A stretch of 64,000 nt of DNA from Streptomyces sp. NRRL F-2664 (GCF_000719345.1 NZ_JOFX01000001.1:1-64000); one strand, 5' to 3'. Positions 17,060 to 27,981 are shown, counted from the first letter of the stretch. Numbers and translations: made by a program. Notes: generated by a model not told the origin, from the sequence alone.

Positions 17060-19582
17060 TCACAGGGCGCCGAGCTCGCCGACCGAGGTGACCCGGACGA
17101 CCGCCCGGCCCTCCTCGTCGGAGGCCGCCAGGTCGACCTCGGCGCTGATGCCCCAGCCATGGTCGCCGTTGGGGTCGGCGAAGGTCTGGCGGACGCGCCA
17201 CAGACCGTGCTGCACGTCCTCCTCGATCTGCAGCAGCTTCGGGCCGCGCGCGTCCGGGCCGGTGCCCAGGTCGTCGTACTCGTCCCAGTACGCGTCCATG
17301 GCCTCGCCCCAGGCGTCGGCGTCCCAGCCGGACCCGGCGTCCAGCTCGCCCAGCACGTCGACGTGGTCGAGGGCGGCCAGCTCCACCCGGCGGAACATGG
17401 CGTTGCGGACCAGGACGCGGAAGGCGCGCGCGTTCGCGGTGACCGGCTTGACCTGGTCGGCCTTCTCCTGGGCCTGCTCCGCCGTCTCCACCTCCGGGTT
17501 CGCCAGCTGCTCCCACTCGTCCAGCAGGCTCGAGTCGACCTGCCGGACCAGTTCACCGAGCCAGGCGATCAGGTCTTCGAGGTCCTCGGACTTGAGGTCG
17601 TCGGGGATGGTGTGGTCCAGCGCCTTGAAGGCACTGGCCAGGTAGCGCAGCACGATGCCCTCGGTGCGGGCCAGTTCGTAGAAGGAGGTGAACTCGGTGA
17701 AGGTCATCGCGCGTTCGTACATGTCGCGGATGATCGACTTGGGGGAGACGGGGTGGTCGCGCACCCACGGGTGGCTCTTGGAATAGACGTCGTAGGCGTG
17801 CGAGAGGAGCTCTTCCAGCGGCTTGGGGTAGGTGACCTCCTGGAGGCGCTCCATCCGCTCCTCGTACTCCATCCCGTCGGCCTTCATCTGCCCGACCGCG
17901 ATGCCGCGCTCCTTGTTCTGCTGGGCGGCCAGGATCTGGCGCGGGTCGTCCAGCGTGGACTCCACGACGGACACCATGTCCAGCGCGTAGGAGGGGGACT
18001 CGGGGTCCAGCAGGTCGAAGGAGGCGAGGGCGAAGGTGGACAGCGGCTGGTTGAGCGCGAAGTCCTGCTGCAGGTCGACGGTGAGCCGGATGGTGCGGCC
18101 CTCCGCGTCCGGGGTGTCGAGCTGCTCCACCACGCCGCCGTCCAGCAGCGAGCGGTAGATCGCGATGGCCCGCCGGATGTGCCGCAGCTGGGCCTTGCGC
18201 GGCTCGTGGTTGTCCTCCAGGAGGTGGCGCATCGCCTGGAAGGCGTCGCCCGGCCGGGCGATCACCGACAGCAGCATGATGTTGGTGACCTTGAAGCGCG
18301 AGGTCAGCGGTTCGGGGTCGGCGGCGATGAGCTTCTCGAAGGTGGTGTCCGACCAGGCGACGAAGCCCTCGGGCGCCTTCTTGCGGACCACCTTGCGGCG
18401 CTTCTTCGGATCGTCGCCCGCCTTCGCGAGGGCCTTCTCGTTCTCGATGACGTGCTCGGGGGCCTGGGCGACCACGAAGCCCGCCGTGTCGAAGCCGGCC
18501 CGGCCGGCACGTCCGGCGATCTGGTGGAACTCACGGGCACGCAGCGTGCGGACCCGGTTGCCGTCGTACTTGGTGAGCGCGGTGAACAGCACCGTGCGGA
18601 TCGGGACGTTGACGCCGACGCCGAGCGTGTCCGTACCGCAGATGACCTTCAGCAGGCCGGCCTGGGCGAGCTTCTCCACCAGACGCCGGTACTTGGGCAG
18701 CATGCCGGCGTGGTGCACGCCGATGCCGTGCCGCACGTACCGCGAGAGGTTCTGGCCGAACTTGGTGGTGAAGCGGAAGTTCCCGATCAGCTCCTGGATC
18801 TTGTCCTTCTCCTCGCGGGTGCACATGTTGATGCTCATGAGCGACTGCGCCCGCTCGACCGCCTGGGCCTGGGTGAAGTGCACGATGTAGACGGGAGCCT
18901 GCCGGGTCTCCAACAGCTCGGTGATCGTGTCGGTGATCGGCGTGGTGACGTACTCGTAGGACAGCGGGACGGGGCGGGTCGCGGAGCGGACCACCGAGGT
19001 GGGCCGGCCGGTACGCCGGGTCAGGTCCTCCTCGAACCGCTTCACGTCGCCGAGGGTCGCCGACATCAGGACGAACTGCGCCTGCGGCAGCTCCAGCAGC
19101 GGGATCTGCCAGGCCCAGCCGCGGTCCGGCTCGGCATAGAAGTGGAACTCATCCATCACGACCTGGCCGATGTCGGCGTGCTTGCCGTCACGCAGCGCGA
19201 TGGAGGCCAGCACCTCGGCGGTGCAGCAGATCACCGGAGCGTCCGCGTTCACGGAGGCGTCGCCGGTCAGCATGCCGACGTTCTCGGTGCCGAAGAGCTT
19301 GCACAGGTCGAAGAACTTCTCCGACACCAGCGCCTTGATCGGGGCGGTGTAGAAGGTCACCTTGTCCTGCGCCAGGGCGGTGAAGTGCGCACCGGCCGCG
19401 ACCAGGCTCTTGCCGGAGCCCGTCGGCGTGGACAGGATCACGTTCGCCCCGGAGACGACCTCGATCAGCGCCTCCTCCTGAGCCGGGTACAGGGAGATGC
19501 CCTGGTCCTGCGCCCACGAGGAGAAAGCCTCGAACAGGGCATCGGGGTCGGCGGTCGGCGGCAGCTGATCAATGAGGGTCAC
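17060..19582 (-). CDS. SKI2-like DEAD/DEAH-box RNA helicase
   Basis: An 840-residue superfamily 2 helicase that uses ATP to unwind RNA. Walker A is STPTGSGKSLVAAG near residue 55 and Walker B is VVMDEFHFY. SAT (LMSATLGDV) couples ATP hydrolysis to unwinding, and the QIAGRAGRAGFDTAGF block is motif VI. The C-terminal half has helical regions typical of Ski2/Mtr4-like proteins and actinobacterial relatives. The chosen GTG start (19582) gives VTLIDQLPPTADPDALFEAF, the usual N-terminus of the Streptomyces form; upstream codons look non-coding. It is transcribed towards tesB and divergent from the membrane hydrolase gene. Its likely role is RNA turnover or ribosome biogenesis. Confidence 0.88.
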   Translation of the reverse strand: MTLIDQLPPTADPDALFEAFSSWAQDQGISLYPAQEEALIEVVSGANVILSTPTGSGKSLVAAGAHFTALAQDKVTFYTAPIKALVSEKFFDLCKLFGTENVGMLTGDASVNADAPVICCTAEVLASIALRDGKHADIGQVVMDEFHFYAEPDRGWAWQIPLLELPQAQFVLMSATLGDVKRFEEDLTRRTGRPTSVVRSATRPVPLSYEYVTTPITDTITELLETRQAPVYIVHFTQAQAVERAQSLMSINMCTREEKDKIQELIGNFRFTTKFGQNLSRYVRHGIGVHHAGMLPKYRRLVEKLAQAGLLKVICGTDTLGVGVNVPIRTVLFTALTKYDGNRVRTLRAREFHQIAGRAGRAGFDTAGFVVAQAPEHVIENEKALAKAGDDPKKRRKVVRKKAPEGFVAWSDTTFEKLIAADPEPLTSRFKVTNIMLLSVIARPGDAFQAMRHLLEDNHEPRKAQLRHIRRAIAIYRSLLDGGVVEQLDTPDAEGRTIRLTVDLQQDFALNQPLSTFALASFDLLDPESPSYALDMVSVVESTLDDPRQILAAQQNKERGIAVGQMKADGMEYEERMERLQEVTYPKPLEELLSHAYDVYSKSHPWVRDHPVSPKSIIRDMYERAMTFTEFTSFYELARTEGIVLRYLASAFKALDHTIPDDLKSEDLEDLIAWLGELVRQVDSSLLDEWEQLANPEVETAEQAQEKADQVKPVTANARAFRVLVRNAMFRRVELAALDHVDVLGELDAGSGWDADAWGEAMDAYWDEYDDLGTGPDARGPKLLQIEEDVQHGLWRVRQTFADPNGDHGWGISAEVDLAASDEEGRAVVRVTSVGELGAL

Positions 19583-19724
19583 GCCCCCATCTTGCCTGGC
19601 TTCCCCCCGGATCCGGGAACCGGAGGACGCAACGAAGATCACCGACTGTACGCTGTGCCGTCGATGCGGCCCGAACGAACCGGTCGACAGGGCCCGATAC
19701 ACACCAGCGGGGCGGGGAACGAGC

Positions 19725-20516
19725 ATGATGGGTCCGGCGCACTCACTGTCCGGGGCGGCGGCCTGGCTGGGGGTGGGAGCGGCCACGGCGGCCGCCGGCC
19801 ACCCCATGCCCTGGCCGGTCCTCGTCGTCGGCGCGCTGATCTGCGCCGGCGCCGCCCTCGCCCCGGACCTCGACCACAAGTCCGCGACCATCTCCCGCGC
19901 CTTCGGGCCACTGTCCAAGGGCCTGTGCGAGGTCGTCGACAAGATCTCCTACGCCGTCTACAAGGCCACCCGCTCTACCAAGGACGCCCGCCGCTCCGGC
20001 GGCCACCGCACCCTGACGCACACCTGGCTGTGGGCGGTCCTGATCGGCGGCGGCTCCTCCGCGCTCGCCGTCACCGCCGGCCGATGGGGCGTGCTCGCAC
20101 TGCTCTTCGTGCACCTGGTGCTCGCGGTCGAGGGCCTCCTGTGGCGGGCCGCCCGCATGTCCAGCGACGTCCTGGTCTGGCTGCTCGGCGCGACGAGCGC
20201 GTGGATCATGGCCGGGGTGCTCGACCAGCCCGGCAACGGTGCGAACTGGCTGTTCACGGGGCCGGGGCAGGAATACCTCTGGCTGGGGCTGCCCATCGTC
20301 CTCGGAGCGCTGGTCCACGACATCGGCGACGCGCTGACCGTCTCCGGCTGCCCGATCCTGTGGCCCCTGCCGATCGCCGGGAAGCGCTGGTACCCGATCG
20401 GCCCGCCGAAGCCGATGCGCTTCCGCGCCGGCAGCTGGGTGGAGCTGAAGGTCCTCATGCCGGTCTTCATCCTGCTGGGCGGCGTGGGAGGCGCCTCCGC
20501 ACTCGGCTTCCTCTAG
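19725..20516 (+). CDS. YdjM-type membrane-bound metal-dependent hydrolase
   Basis: A 263-residue membrane protein of the YdjM/DUF457 group. It opens with GPAHSLSGAAAW, then APDLDHKSATISR and GGHRTLTHTW, the conserved His/Asp residues that probably hold a metal ion. Four to six hydrophobic helices and a C-terminal hairpin of helices follow. Members are annotated as metal-dependent hydrolases without a defined substrate; relatives such as LexA-induced YdjM are inner-membrane proteins. ATG 19725 and ATG 19728 are adjacent. It is convergent with the ABC exporter genes across a repeat-bearing gap. Confidence 0.8.
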   Translation: MMGPAHSLSGAAAWLGVGAATAAAGHPMPWPVLVVGALICAGAALAPDLDHKSATISRAFGPLSKGLCEVVDKISYAVYKATRSTKDARRSGGHRTLTHTWLWAVLIGGGSSALAVTAGRWGVLALLFVHLVLAVEGLLWRAARMSSDVLVWLLGATSAWIMAGVLDQPGNGANWLFTGPGQEYLWLGLPIVLGALVHDIGDALTVSGCPILWPLPIAGKRWYPIGPPKPMRFRAGSWVELKVLMPVFILLGGVGGASALGFL

Positions 20517-20629
20517 GGCGGGTCCTTCGATCATGCCGGGCCGATCCGAACGACACGCCCCGGTGTCCGGCGGGCTCCCACGAGGCGGCGCCGGGCATCC
20601 GGCCGGCGTCCGGCTCCGGGCAGGATGCC

Positions 20630-20681
20630 CGGGGCCGCGGCCCGGCACGGCTGTCCGGGGCCGCGGCCCGGCACGGCTGTC
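20630..20681. repeat. Two tandem copies of a 26-bp GC-rich unit
   Basis: Bases 20630-20655 and 20656-20681 are the same 26-bp unit, which contains the palindrome GGCCGCGGCC and GGCACGGCTG. The pair lies just past the end of the minus-strand ABC gene (20694), between convergent genes. Each copy can fold on itself, so the pair may act as a terminator, or it may simply be a slippage product. Confidence 0.85.
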
Positions 20682-20693
20682 CCGCTCCGCGGC

Positions 20694-22475
20694 TCAGCCG
20701 TGCCAGGACCGCCACAGCGCCGCGTACGCGCCGTCCGCCGCGACCAGCTCGTCGTGCGAGCCGAGTTCGCTGATCCGGCCCCCCTCGACCACCGCGATCA
20801 CGTCCGCGTCGTGCGCCGTGTGGAGCCGGTGGGCGATCGCGATGACCGTGCGGCCGTCCAGCACCCGCGCCAGCGAGCGCTCCAGATGCCGTGCGGCCCG
20901 CGGGTCCAGCAGCGAGGTGGCCTCGTCCAGCACCAGCGTGTGCGGATCCGCCAGCACCAGCCGGGCCAGCGCCACCTGCTGGGCCTGCGCCGGGGTGAGC
21001 GCCGTACCGCCGGAACCGACCTCGGTGTCCAGGCCGTCCGCCAGGGCCCGGGCCCAGCCGTCCGCGTCCACCGCGCCCAGCGCCGCCCACAGTTCGGCGT
21101 CCTGCGCCCCGGTCCGCGCCAGACGCAGGTTGTCGCGCAGCGAACCCACGAAGACGTGGTGCTCCTGGTTGACCAGGGCCACGTGCTCGCGCACCCGCTC
21201 CGCCGGCATCCGCGACAGCCGGGCCCCCCCGAGGGTGACCTCACCGGTACGGGGCTCGTAGATGCCCGCGAGCAGCCGCCCCAGCGTCGACTTGCCCGCG
21301 CCCGACGGGCCGACCAGCGCCATCCGGGTGCCCGGCGGCACCGACATCGACACCTGGTGCAGGACGTCAACGCCTTCCCGGTAACCGAAGCGGACGTCCT
21401 CGGCACGGACGTCCCGGCCGTCGGGCACGACCTTCGCGTCCCCCGCGTCGGGTTCGATCTCCCGCACGCCCACCAGGCGGCCCAGCGACACCTGAGCGAT
21501 CTGCAGCTCGTCGTACCAGCGCAGGATCAGGCCGATCGGATCGACCAGCATCTGCGCCAGCAGCGCCCCCGTGGTGAGCTGGCCCACGGACATCCAGCCC
21601 TGCAGCACGCAGTAGCCGCCGATCAGCAGCACCGAGCCGAGGATCGTCACGAAGGTGACGTTGATGACGGGGAACAGCACGGTCCGCAGGAACAGCGTGT
21701 ACCGCTCCCACGCCGTCCACTCCTTGATCCGCCGCTCCGACCGGGCGATCCGCTCCGGCCCCAGGCGGTGCGCCTCGACCGTACGGCCCGCGTCCACCGT
21801 CTCGGTGAGCACGGCCGCGACCGCCGCGTAGCCCGCGGCCTCCGAGCGGTACGCCGAAGGCGCCCGTCTGAAGTACCAGCGGCAGCCGATCACCAGCACC
21901 GGCAGCGCGACGAGCGCGGCCAGCGCCAGCGGCGGCGCGGTCACCGCGAGGGCGCCGAACAGCAGCCCCGCCCACACCACGCCGATGGCCAGCTGCGGCA
22001 CGGCCTCCCGCATCGCGTTGGCCAGCCGGTCGATGTCCGTGGTGATCCGCGACAGCAGGTCACCGGTACCGGCCCGCTCCAGCACGCCGGGCGGCAGCCC
22101 CACCGAGCGCACCAGGAAGTCCTCGCGCAGGTCGGCGAGCATCTCCTCGCCGAGCATCGCCCCGCGCAGCCGGACCAGCCGGATGAAGCAGGTCTGCACC
22201 GCGAGCGCCACCGCGAACAGCATTGCCATCCGCTCCAGATGGAGCTCCCTGGCCCCCGCCGCCAGGTCGTCCACGACCCGGCCCAGCAGGTAGGGCCCGA
22301 CCATGGAGGCGATCACCGCGATCGCGTTGACGCCCACCAGCACCAGGAAGGCCCGCCGGTGGCGCCGCAACAGGTCGCGCACATAGCCCCGTACGGTCGC
22401 CGGCGTGCCCACGGGCAGGGTCGCGGCCGTTTCCGGGGCGGCCGGGTCGTATTCCGGCGGCGCCACGCCGATCAT
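20694..22475 (-). CDS. ABC exporter half-transporter with degenerate signature motif
   Basis: A 593-residue fused membrane (about 30-320) and ATPase (about 350-590) half-transporter of the type I exporter family. The membrane domain has six helices. The ATPase has an intact Walker [12 protein letters not shown], and Walker [10 protein letters not shown], and the H loop IAIAHRL. Its signature is LTPAQAQQ instead of LSGGQ. ATG 22475 overlaps the stop of the upstream partner gene by ATGA, so the two are translated together and surely form a heterodimer. The intact site would use this Walker A with the partner signature. The cargo is unknown: a drug, lipid or siderophore. Confidence 0.92.
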   Translation of the reverse strand: MIGVAPPEYDPAAPETAATLPVGTPATVRGYVRDLLRRHRRAFLVLVGVNAIAVIASMVGPYLLGRVVDDLAAGARELHLERMAMLFAVALAVQTCFIRLVRLRGAMLGEEMLADLREDFLVRSVGLPPGVLERAGTGDLLSRITTDIDRLANAMREAVPQLAIGVVWAGLLFGALAVTAPPLALAALVALPVLVIGCRWYFRRAPSAYRSEAAGYAAVAAVLTETVDAGRTVEAHRLGPERIARSERRIKEWTAWERYTLFLRTVLFPVINVTFVTILGSVLLIGGYCVLQGWMSVGQLTTGALLAQMLVDPIGLILRWYDELQIAQVSLGRLVGVREIEPDAGDAKVVPDGRDVRAEDVRFGYREGVDVLHQVSMSVPPGTRMALVGPSGAGKSTLGRLLAGIYEPRTGEVTLGGARLSRMPAERVREHVALVNQEHHVFVGSLRDNLRLARTGAQDAELWAALGAVDADGWARALADGLDTEVGSGGTALTPAQAQQVALARLVLADPHTLVLDEATSLLDPRAARHLERSLARVLDGRTVIAIAHRLHTAHDADVIAVVEGGRISELGSHDELVAADGAYAALWRSWHG

Positions 22476-24358
22476 GCGGATTCCTCGATCTCTGTGAGTG
22501 CTTCCAGCTCTGTCAGTTCCGGCCCGTGCCCGGCGAGCCCCTGCTCCTCGTCCGTCTCGCGGGTGACGACCGCCCGGTAGCGGGGTTCGCGGTGCAGCAG
22601 CTCGCGGTGGGTCCCGACCGCCGCCACCGTGCCGCCGTCGATGAGCACGACCCGGTCCGCTCGGTCCAGCAACAGCGGCGAGGATGCCAGGACGACCGTG
22701 GTACGCCCGCTGCGCAGGGCCGCGATCCCGTCCGCGATCCGGGCCTCGGTGTGCGAGTCGACCGCGGAGGTCGGCTCGTCGAGGACGAGCACCTCGGGGT
22801 CGGTGACCAGCGAACGGGCCAGTGCGAGACGCTGGCGCTGGCCACCGGACAGCGACCGGCCGCGCTCGGTGATCCGGGCCTCCATCGGGTCGTCGACCCC
22901 GTCCGGCGCCGACTGCAGCAGTGCGTCCAGCACGTCCGCGCACTGGGCCGCCGCCAGAGCGGCGCCCGGCGCGACGGTCCCGGAGGCCGGTACGTCGAGC
23001 AGCTCCCGCAGCGTCCCCGACAGCAGCACCGGATCCTTGTCCTGTACGAGGACCAGCCTGCGGGCGGTGTCCAGCCCGAGGTCGTCCAGCGCGACCCCGC
23101 CGAGGAGCACCGACGGACCCTCCACCACCTGCGGGTCCTCCGCCCCCGGACCGGCGACGGCGACGGCGCCGCCGTCGGCCGGTTCGGCCATGGCATGGCC
23201 GCCGAGGCGTTCCGCCAGCCGGCCCGCCAGGTCGGGGTCACCGCAGACGACTGCGGTGAACCGGCCGGCGGGCGCGAGCAGTCCGCTGCGCGGGTCGTAC
23301 AGGTCGGCGCCCGCGCCCGGCTCCGCCACCGGTCCGCCCGGCGCCGGGCGCTCCGCCGGATCCGTCCGGGTCAGGGACAGCACCCGGGCCGCCCGCTTCG
23401 CGGAGGGACGCGAGAAGGAGTACGCCATGGCGATCTCCTCGAAGTGCCGCAGCGGATAGAGCAGCGTCGCCACCGCGCTGAACGCCGCGACGAGTTCGCC
23501 CACCGCGATGCGCCCCTCCAGGGCCAGCGAGGCGCCGTACCAGACGACCGTGATCAGCAGCAGACCCGGCAGCGCCACCTGGATCGCGGAGATCAGCGCC
23601 CACATCCGGGCGCTGCGCACCGCGGCCGTGCGGACCTCCTGCGAAGCCTCGCGGTACCGGCCGAGGAACAGCTCCTCACCGCCGATGCCGCGCAGTACGC
23701 GCAGCCCGGCGACGGTGTCCGAGGCCAGCTCGGTGGCCCTGCCCGCCTTCTCCCGCTGCACGTCGGCGCGTCGTGTGGCGCGCGGCAGCAGCGGCAGTGC
23801 GGCCAGCGCGATCAGCGGCACGCCGACGGCCACGACCACGCCGAGCTCGGGTGCGTAGACCACCAGGCCCACGCAGACCAGGACGACGGCGAAGACGGCG
23901 GCGAGGAAACGGGAGACCGCTTCGACGAACCATCCGATCTTCTCGACGTCGCCGGTGGACACCGCGACGACTTCACCCGCGGCCACCCGGCGGGTCAGGG
24001 CCGAGCCCAGCTCGGCGGTCGTGCGCGCGAGGAGCTGCTGCACCCGTGCCGCGGCGGTGATCCAGTTGGTGACGGCGGTGCGGTGGAGCATGGCGTCGCC
24101 GACGGAGATGGCGACGCCGATCAGGACGAGCAGCCCGCCGACGAGCAGCAGCCGGTTCGGCTCGCGGTCGACGACGGCGTCGACGCCCAGGCCCACGACG
24201 TACGGGAGCCCGGCGACGCCACCGAAGTGCAGCATCCCCCAACCCAGGCTCCGCAGCTGGCCGCCGATCTGACCGCGCCCCAGCCACAGGAGGAAACGCG
24301 GGCCGGAACGAGCGTCGGGCACCCCCGGATCCGGATACGGAAGATCACTGATCTGCAT
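22472..24358 (-). CDS. ABC exporter half-transporter with degenerate Walker A
   Basis: A 628-residue partner half-transporter. The membrane domain (about 25-330) is followed by an ATPase in which Walker A has been lost ([16 protein letters not shown], with no GK[ST]), while [15 protein letters not shown] and Walker [10 protein letters not shown] are intact. Its signature thus complements the intact Walker A of the downstream protein. The ATPase linker around 350-430 is longer and richer in Gly/Ala/Pro than usual. ATG 24358 starts the pair; the next gene overlaps its stop by ATGA. A weak iron-box-like sequence lies 37 bp upstream. Confidence 0.92.
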   Translation of the reverse strand: MQISDLPYPDPGVPDARSGPRFLLWLGRGQIGGQLRSLGWGMLHFGGVAGLPYVVGLGVDAVVDREPNRLLLVGGLLVLIGVAISVGDAMLHRTAVTNWITAAARVQQLLARTTAELGSALTRRVAAGEVVAVSTGDVEKIGWFVEAVSRFLAAVFAVVLVCVGLVVYAPELGVVVAVGVPLIALAALPLLPRATRRADVQREKAGRATELASDTVAGLRVLRGIGGEELFLGRYREASQEVRTAAVRSARMWALISAIQVALPGLLLITVVWYGASLALEGRIAVGELVAAFSAVATLLYPLRHFEEIAMAYSFSRPSAKRAARVLSLTRTDPAERPAPGGPVAEPGAGADLYDPRSGLLAPAGRFTAVVCGDPDLAGRLAERLGGHAMAEPADGGAVAVAGPGAEDPQVVEGPSVLLGGVALDDLGLDTARRLVLVQDKDPVLLSGTLRELLDVPASGTVAPGAALAAAQCADVLDALLQSAPDGVDDPMEARITERGRSLSGGQRQRLALARSLVTDPEVLVLDEPTSAVDSHTEARIADGIAALRSGRTTVVLASSPLLLDRADRVVLIDGGTVAAVGTHRELLHREPRYRAVVTRETDEEQGLAGHGPELTELEALTEIEESA

Positions 24359-24394
24359 GACGCCCCACGACTGGTCGACTGTTCCAAACCGTGC

Positions 24395-24406
24395 AAGGTT
24401 CGCCTT
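24395..24406. promoter_or_regulatory. Weak iron-box-like sequence upstream of the ABC exporter
   Basis: AAGGTTCGCCTT has AAGG/CCTT arms around TTCG. It shares AGGTT-x-G-x-CT with the DmdR/IdeR iron-box consensus as recalled, and lies 37 bp before the exporter start. The right half of the box is poor, so iron control is only a possibility. Confidence 0.2.
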
Positions 24407-24528
24407 CCGGACCGGGCCCGGGCAATCGATTTTCCGTCCGCCGGGCGCCGCGGGAAAGAGATGTGCGCGGGCGGCCGTCCGCGGGCTGCCTGGTCGCGCA
24501 GGGGGGCAGGGCTGGCGTACGCCGGCGC

Positions 24529-27464
24529 TCACGGGCGGGTGGCGTGCTCCAGTGCGAGCAGGACCGAGTGGTAGGCGCGTCCGGTGGCCGCGTCCATGCC
24601 CACCTCGCACATGCGGTTCGCCGACAGGTACGCGTCGAAGGGCCGCGCGGCCACCTCCGCGGCCTCCCGCGCCGTCGCCGAGGCCGTCAGCTCCGGGTGC
24701 AGCATGCCGCGGTCACCCGCGAAGGCGCAGCAGCCCGCGTCGTCCGGGACGACGACCTCCTCGGCGCAGGCCGCGGCGACCGCGCGCAGCTGCGCCTCGT
24801 CGCCGAGGTGCCGCATCGAGCAGGTGGGGTGCAGGACGGCCGAGCCCACCGTGCGCCGGACCTCCAGGTGCGGCAGCAGCTCCTCCGCGGCCCACACGAC
24901 GGAGTCGACGATCCGCAACTGCTCGTGCAGCGCCCGGTTGTCCGGCGTCAGGTGGGGGACCACCTCGCGGGCGATGCCCAGCGTGCAGGAGGAGGCGTCG
25001 ACGACCAGCGGCAGCCGCCCGCCGGCCGTCCAGCCCCAGGCGGCCTCGACGATCCGGTTGGCCATCACCCGGTTGCCCTCCTCATAGCCCTTGGAGTGCC
25101 AGATCGTCGCGCAGCAGGTGCCGGCCACGTCGCGGGGGATCCAGACCGGTCTGCCGGCCCGCTCCGACACCGCCACCAGGGCCTGCGGCAGGGACGGACC
25201 CGGCCGGCCCGCCGGGCCGGCGAAGATCCGGTTGACGCAGGCCGGGTAGTAGACGGCCGCGGCACCCGGCCGCCGTGTGACGGGCAGCGCCCCGGCGGCG
25301 GGCGGGAGCCGGGGCAGCCACCGCGGAACCAGGTCCGGCCGTACGGCCCTGCGTGCTGCCCGGCTGAGGGCGTCCAGCAGCCGGTCCCCGACCCGGTCGG
25401 GGATCCTGCCCGCGGCGGCGACGGCCGTCCGGGCGGCGGTCTCGACGGTCCGGAAGTGCCGCGCGGCCAGGGCGGCCACCGCCTCCTCGTGCGGGCCGTG
25501 CCGGCGGTGGCGGAAGTCCCTCATCAGGGCACCGGTGTCGATCCCGACCGGGCAGGCGAGCCGGCAGGTGGAATCGCCCGCGCAGGTGTCGACCGCGTCG
25601 TAGCCGTAGGCGTCGAGCAGCCCGTCCAGCAGGGGTGAGCCGGGCGGTTGGCGGACCATCTCCCGGCGCAGCACGATGCGCTGGCGCGGAGTGGTCGTCA
25701 GGTCCGCGCTCGGGCAGGTCGGTTCGCAGAAACCGCACTCGATGCACGGGTCTGCCACCGCCTCCACCCGCGGGATCGTCTTCAGGCCGCGCAGATGGGC
25801 CCGGGGGTCGCGGTCGAGGAGGATCCGCGGGGCGAGGATCCCGTCCGGGTCGACGAGCCGTTTGGTGCGCCACATCAGGGCGGTGGCGGCGGGACCCCAT
25901 TCCAGTTCGAGGAAGGGGGCCATGTTGCGTCCGGTCGAGTGCTCGGCCTTCAGGGAGCCGTCGAAGCGCTCCACGGTGAGCCGGCAGAAGGCGTCCATGA
26001 AGGCGCCGTACCGCTCCACGTCGGCGGGGTCCGCGGCGTCGAAGGCGAGCAGGAAGTGCAGGTTCCCATGGGCGGCGTGGCCGGCGACCGCCGCGTCGAA
26101 TCCGTGGGCGGCCTGCAGTTCGAGGAGTGCCGCGCAGGCTTCGGCCAGGCGGGAGGGCGGCACGGCGAAGTCCTCGGTGATCAGGGTGGTGCCGCGGGCG
26201 CGGGCCCCGCCCACGGCGGTGACGAAGGCCTTGCGGGCCCTCCAGTAGCCGGCGATGGTGCTCGGGTCGCTGGTGAAGCGGTTGGTGATCGAGGCCACCG
26301 GGGCGACCAGGTCGAGTCCGTCGAGGACGGCTGCCGCACGGCGCGCGCAGGCCTCCCGGCCGGTCGCGTCGGGCGCGCGGAACTCCACGAGCAGGGCCGT
26401 CGTCGTCCCGGGCAGGGCGGCCCAGTCGGCGGGCACCCCTTCGACGCTGACGGAGGCCCGGAGGGTGTTCGCGTCCATCAGCTCCACGGCGAGGGCGCCC
26501 GCCCCGGTGAAGCGGGGCACGGCCGCGGCCGCGGCGGGCAGCGAGGGGAAGAAGAGCAGGGCGCTGCACCGTTCGCGGTCGAGGGGGAGGGTGTCGAGTA
26601 CGACCTCCGAGATGAAGCCGAGGGTCCCCTCCGATCCGACCATGAGTCCCCGGAGGATCTCGACGGGGGTGTTGCCGTCCAGGTAGGCGTCGAGCCGGTA
26701 CCCGGTGGTGTTCTTGATCTCGTACTTGGCGCGGATCCGGGCCGTCAGGGCGGAATCGGCCTCGATCTCCCGTTTGATCTCCATCAGTCCCCGGCACAGG
26801 GCCGGTTCGGCGCGCGCCAACTCCTCGTCGGCCAGCGGGTCGGCGCTGTCCACGACGGTGCCGCCGGGCAGGACGAAGGTGAGCGAGGACAGCGTGCGGT
26901 AGGAGTCGCGGGTCGTGCCCGCGGTCATCCCGGAGGCGTTGTTGGCGACGACGCCGCCGACGGTGCAGGCGATGGCGCTGGCCGGGTCGGGGCCCAGGAT
27001 CCGGCCGTGGCGGGCCAGTGCGGCGTTGGCCCGCAGCACGGTGGTGCCCGGCCGGACACGGGCCCGCCGGCCCCCCTCCAGCACCTCGACGCCGGCCAGT
27101 GGCGGCGTACGTCGACCAGGATGTCCTCGCCCTGGGCCTGGCCGTTCAGCGAGGTCCCGGCGGCGCGGAAGACGACCTCGCGGCCGCGGCCGCGGGCGTA
27201 CGAGAGGACCGTGGAGACGTCGTCGACGTCCTCGGCGATCACCACGACCTGGGGCACGAAGCGGTACGGGGACGCGTCGGAGGCGTAGCGCACCAGGTCG
27301 GAGGCCCTCCACAGCACCTTCTCGGCGCCCAGCAGCTCGATCAGCTCGGTGCGCAGCGGCTCGGGCGTACCGCCGGCCCGGTGCGGGGGGACCCGGTCGG
27401 GGGAGGGGCCGCCGCCGGTGGTGCGCGGGCGCAGGGTCCCCGGCTTCGGTTCCAGCAGCGGCAT
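24529..27464 (-). CDS. FAD-linked oxidase / Fe-S protein (D-lactate or glycolate dehydrogenase-like), broken by a 1-bp frameshift
   Basis: A fusion of a GlcD/Dld-like FAD half and a GlcF-like Fe-S half. The first frame (start 27464, MPLLEPKPG) carries [12 protein letters not shown], part of the FAD site, and ends in [10 protein letters not shown]. The remaining frame resumes at GVEVLEGG and continues with [44 protein letters not shown] and CRLACPVG for two 4Fe-4S clusters, then CCG-type cysteines ([23 protein letters not shown]). Adding one base near 27096 rejoins the frames into about 978 residues. It probably oxidises a 2-hydroxyacid and passes electrons to quinone. The single-base loss in a GC run may be a sequencing error or a real mutation. 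The MarR gene lies 39 bp upstream. Confidence 0.85.
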
Positions 27465-27503
27465 GTGCGACCCCTCGCCTCGTGAGCGGCGCTCGCGGCC
27501 GCT

Positions 27504-27956
27504 TCAGCAGGTGTGCTCCGCCGGCGCGTCCGACAGGGCGTTCAGCAGACCGCCGAGCACCTCGCGCTGGTCGGCGGTCAACGGTGCCAGGATCTCCTCC
27601 GCCGCGTCCGTCCGCGCGTTGCGCAGACGGCGCAGCGTGGCGCGGCCGCTGTCGGTGAGCTCGATCCGGATGACGCGGCGGTTCGCCGGGTCGGGCACGC
27701 GCCGTACGCACCCGGCCGCCTCCAGGCCGTCGACGAGGGTGGTCACCGCGCGCGGCACGACCTCCAGCCGCGCGGCGAGGTCCGCCATGCGGGGCGGCTG
27801 CTCGCCCTCGTAATGCGAGACGAGGCGCAGCAGCCGACTCTGGGCGGGAGTGATCCCGAGGGGCACCATGTGGCGCTTCTGGATCCGGTGGAGTCTGCGC
27901 GTCAGCCGCAGGAGCTGTTCGGCGAGGAGGCGATCGGTGTCGGAGGCGGAGCTCAT
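27504..27956 (-). CDS. MarR-family transcriptional regulator
   Basis: A 150-residue winged-helix regulator with HRIQKRHMVPLGITPAQSRLLRLV, the recognition region MADLAARLEVVPRAVTTLVDGLEAAGCV and the wing RRVPDPANRRVIRIELTDSGR. It is divergent from an ABC exporter gene, and a strong dyad lies between them, the usual arrangement in which MarR represses itself and the exporter until a ligand binds. TATCGT (minus strand, 27963-27968) lies six bases before its ATG, pointing to a leaderless transcript. Confidence 0.92.
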   Translation of the reverse strand: MSSASDTDRLLAEQLLRLTRRLHRIQKRHMVPLGITPAQSRLLRLVSHYEGEQPPRMADLAARLEVVPRAVTTLVDGLEAAGCVRRVPDPANRRVIRIELTDSGRATLRRLRNARTDAAEEILAPLTADQREVLGGLLNALSDAPAEHTC

Positions 27957-27962
27957 GCGGGA

Positions 27963-27968
27963 ACGATA
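27963..27968 (-). promoter_or_regulatory. TANNNT -10 element of the MarR gene
   Basis: On the minus strand TATCGT is six bases before ATG 27956, and no Shine-Dalgarno sequence intervenes. This fits a leaderless promoter. Confidence 0.45.
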
Positions 27969-27981
27969 GCAGGACCCCGTT

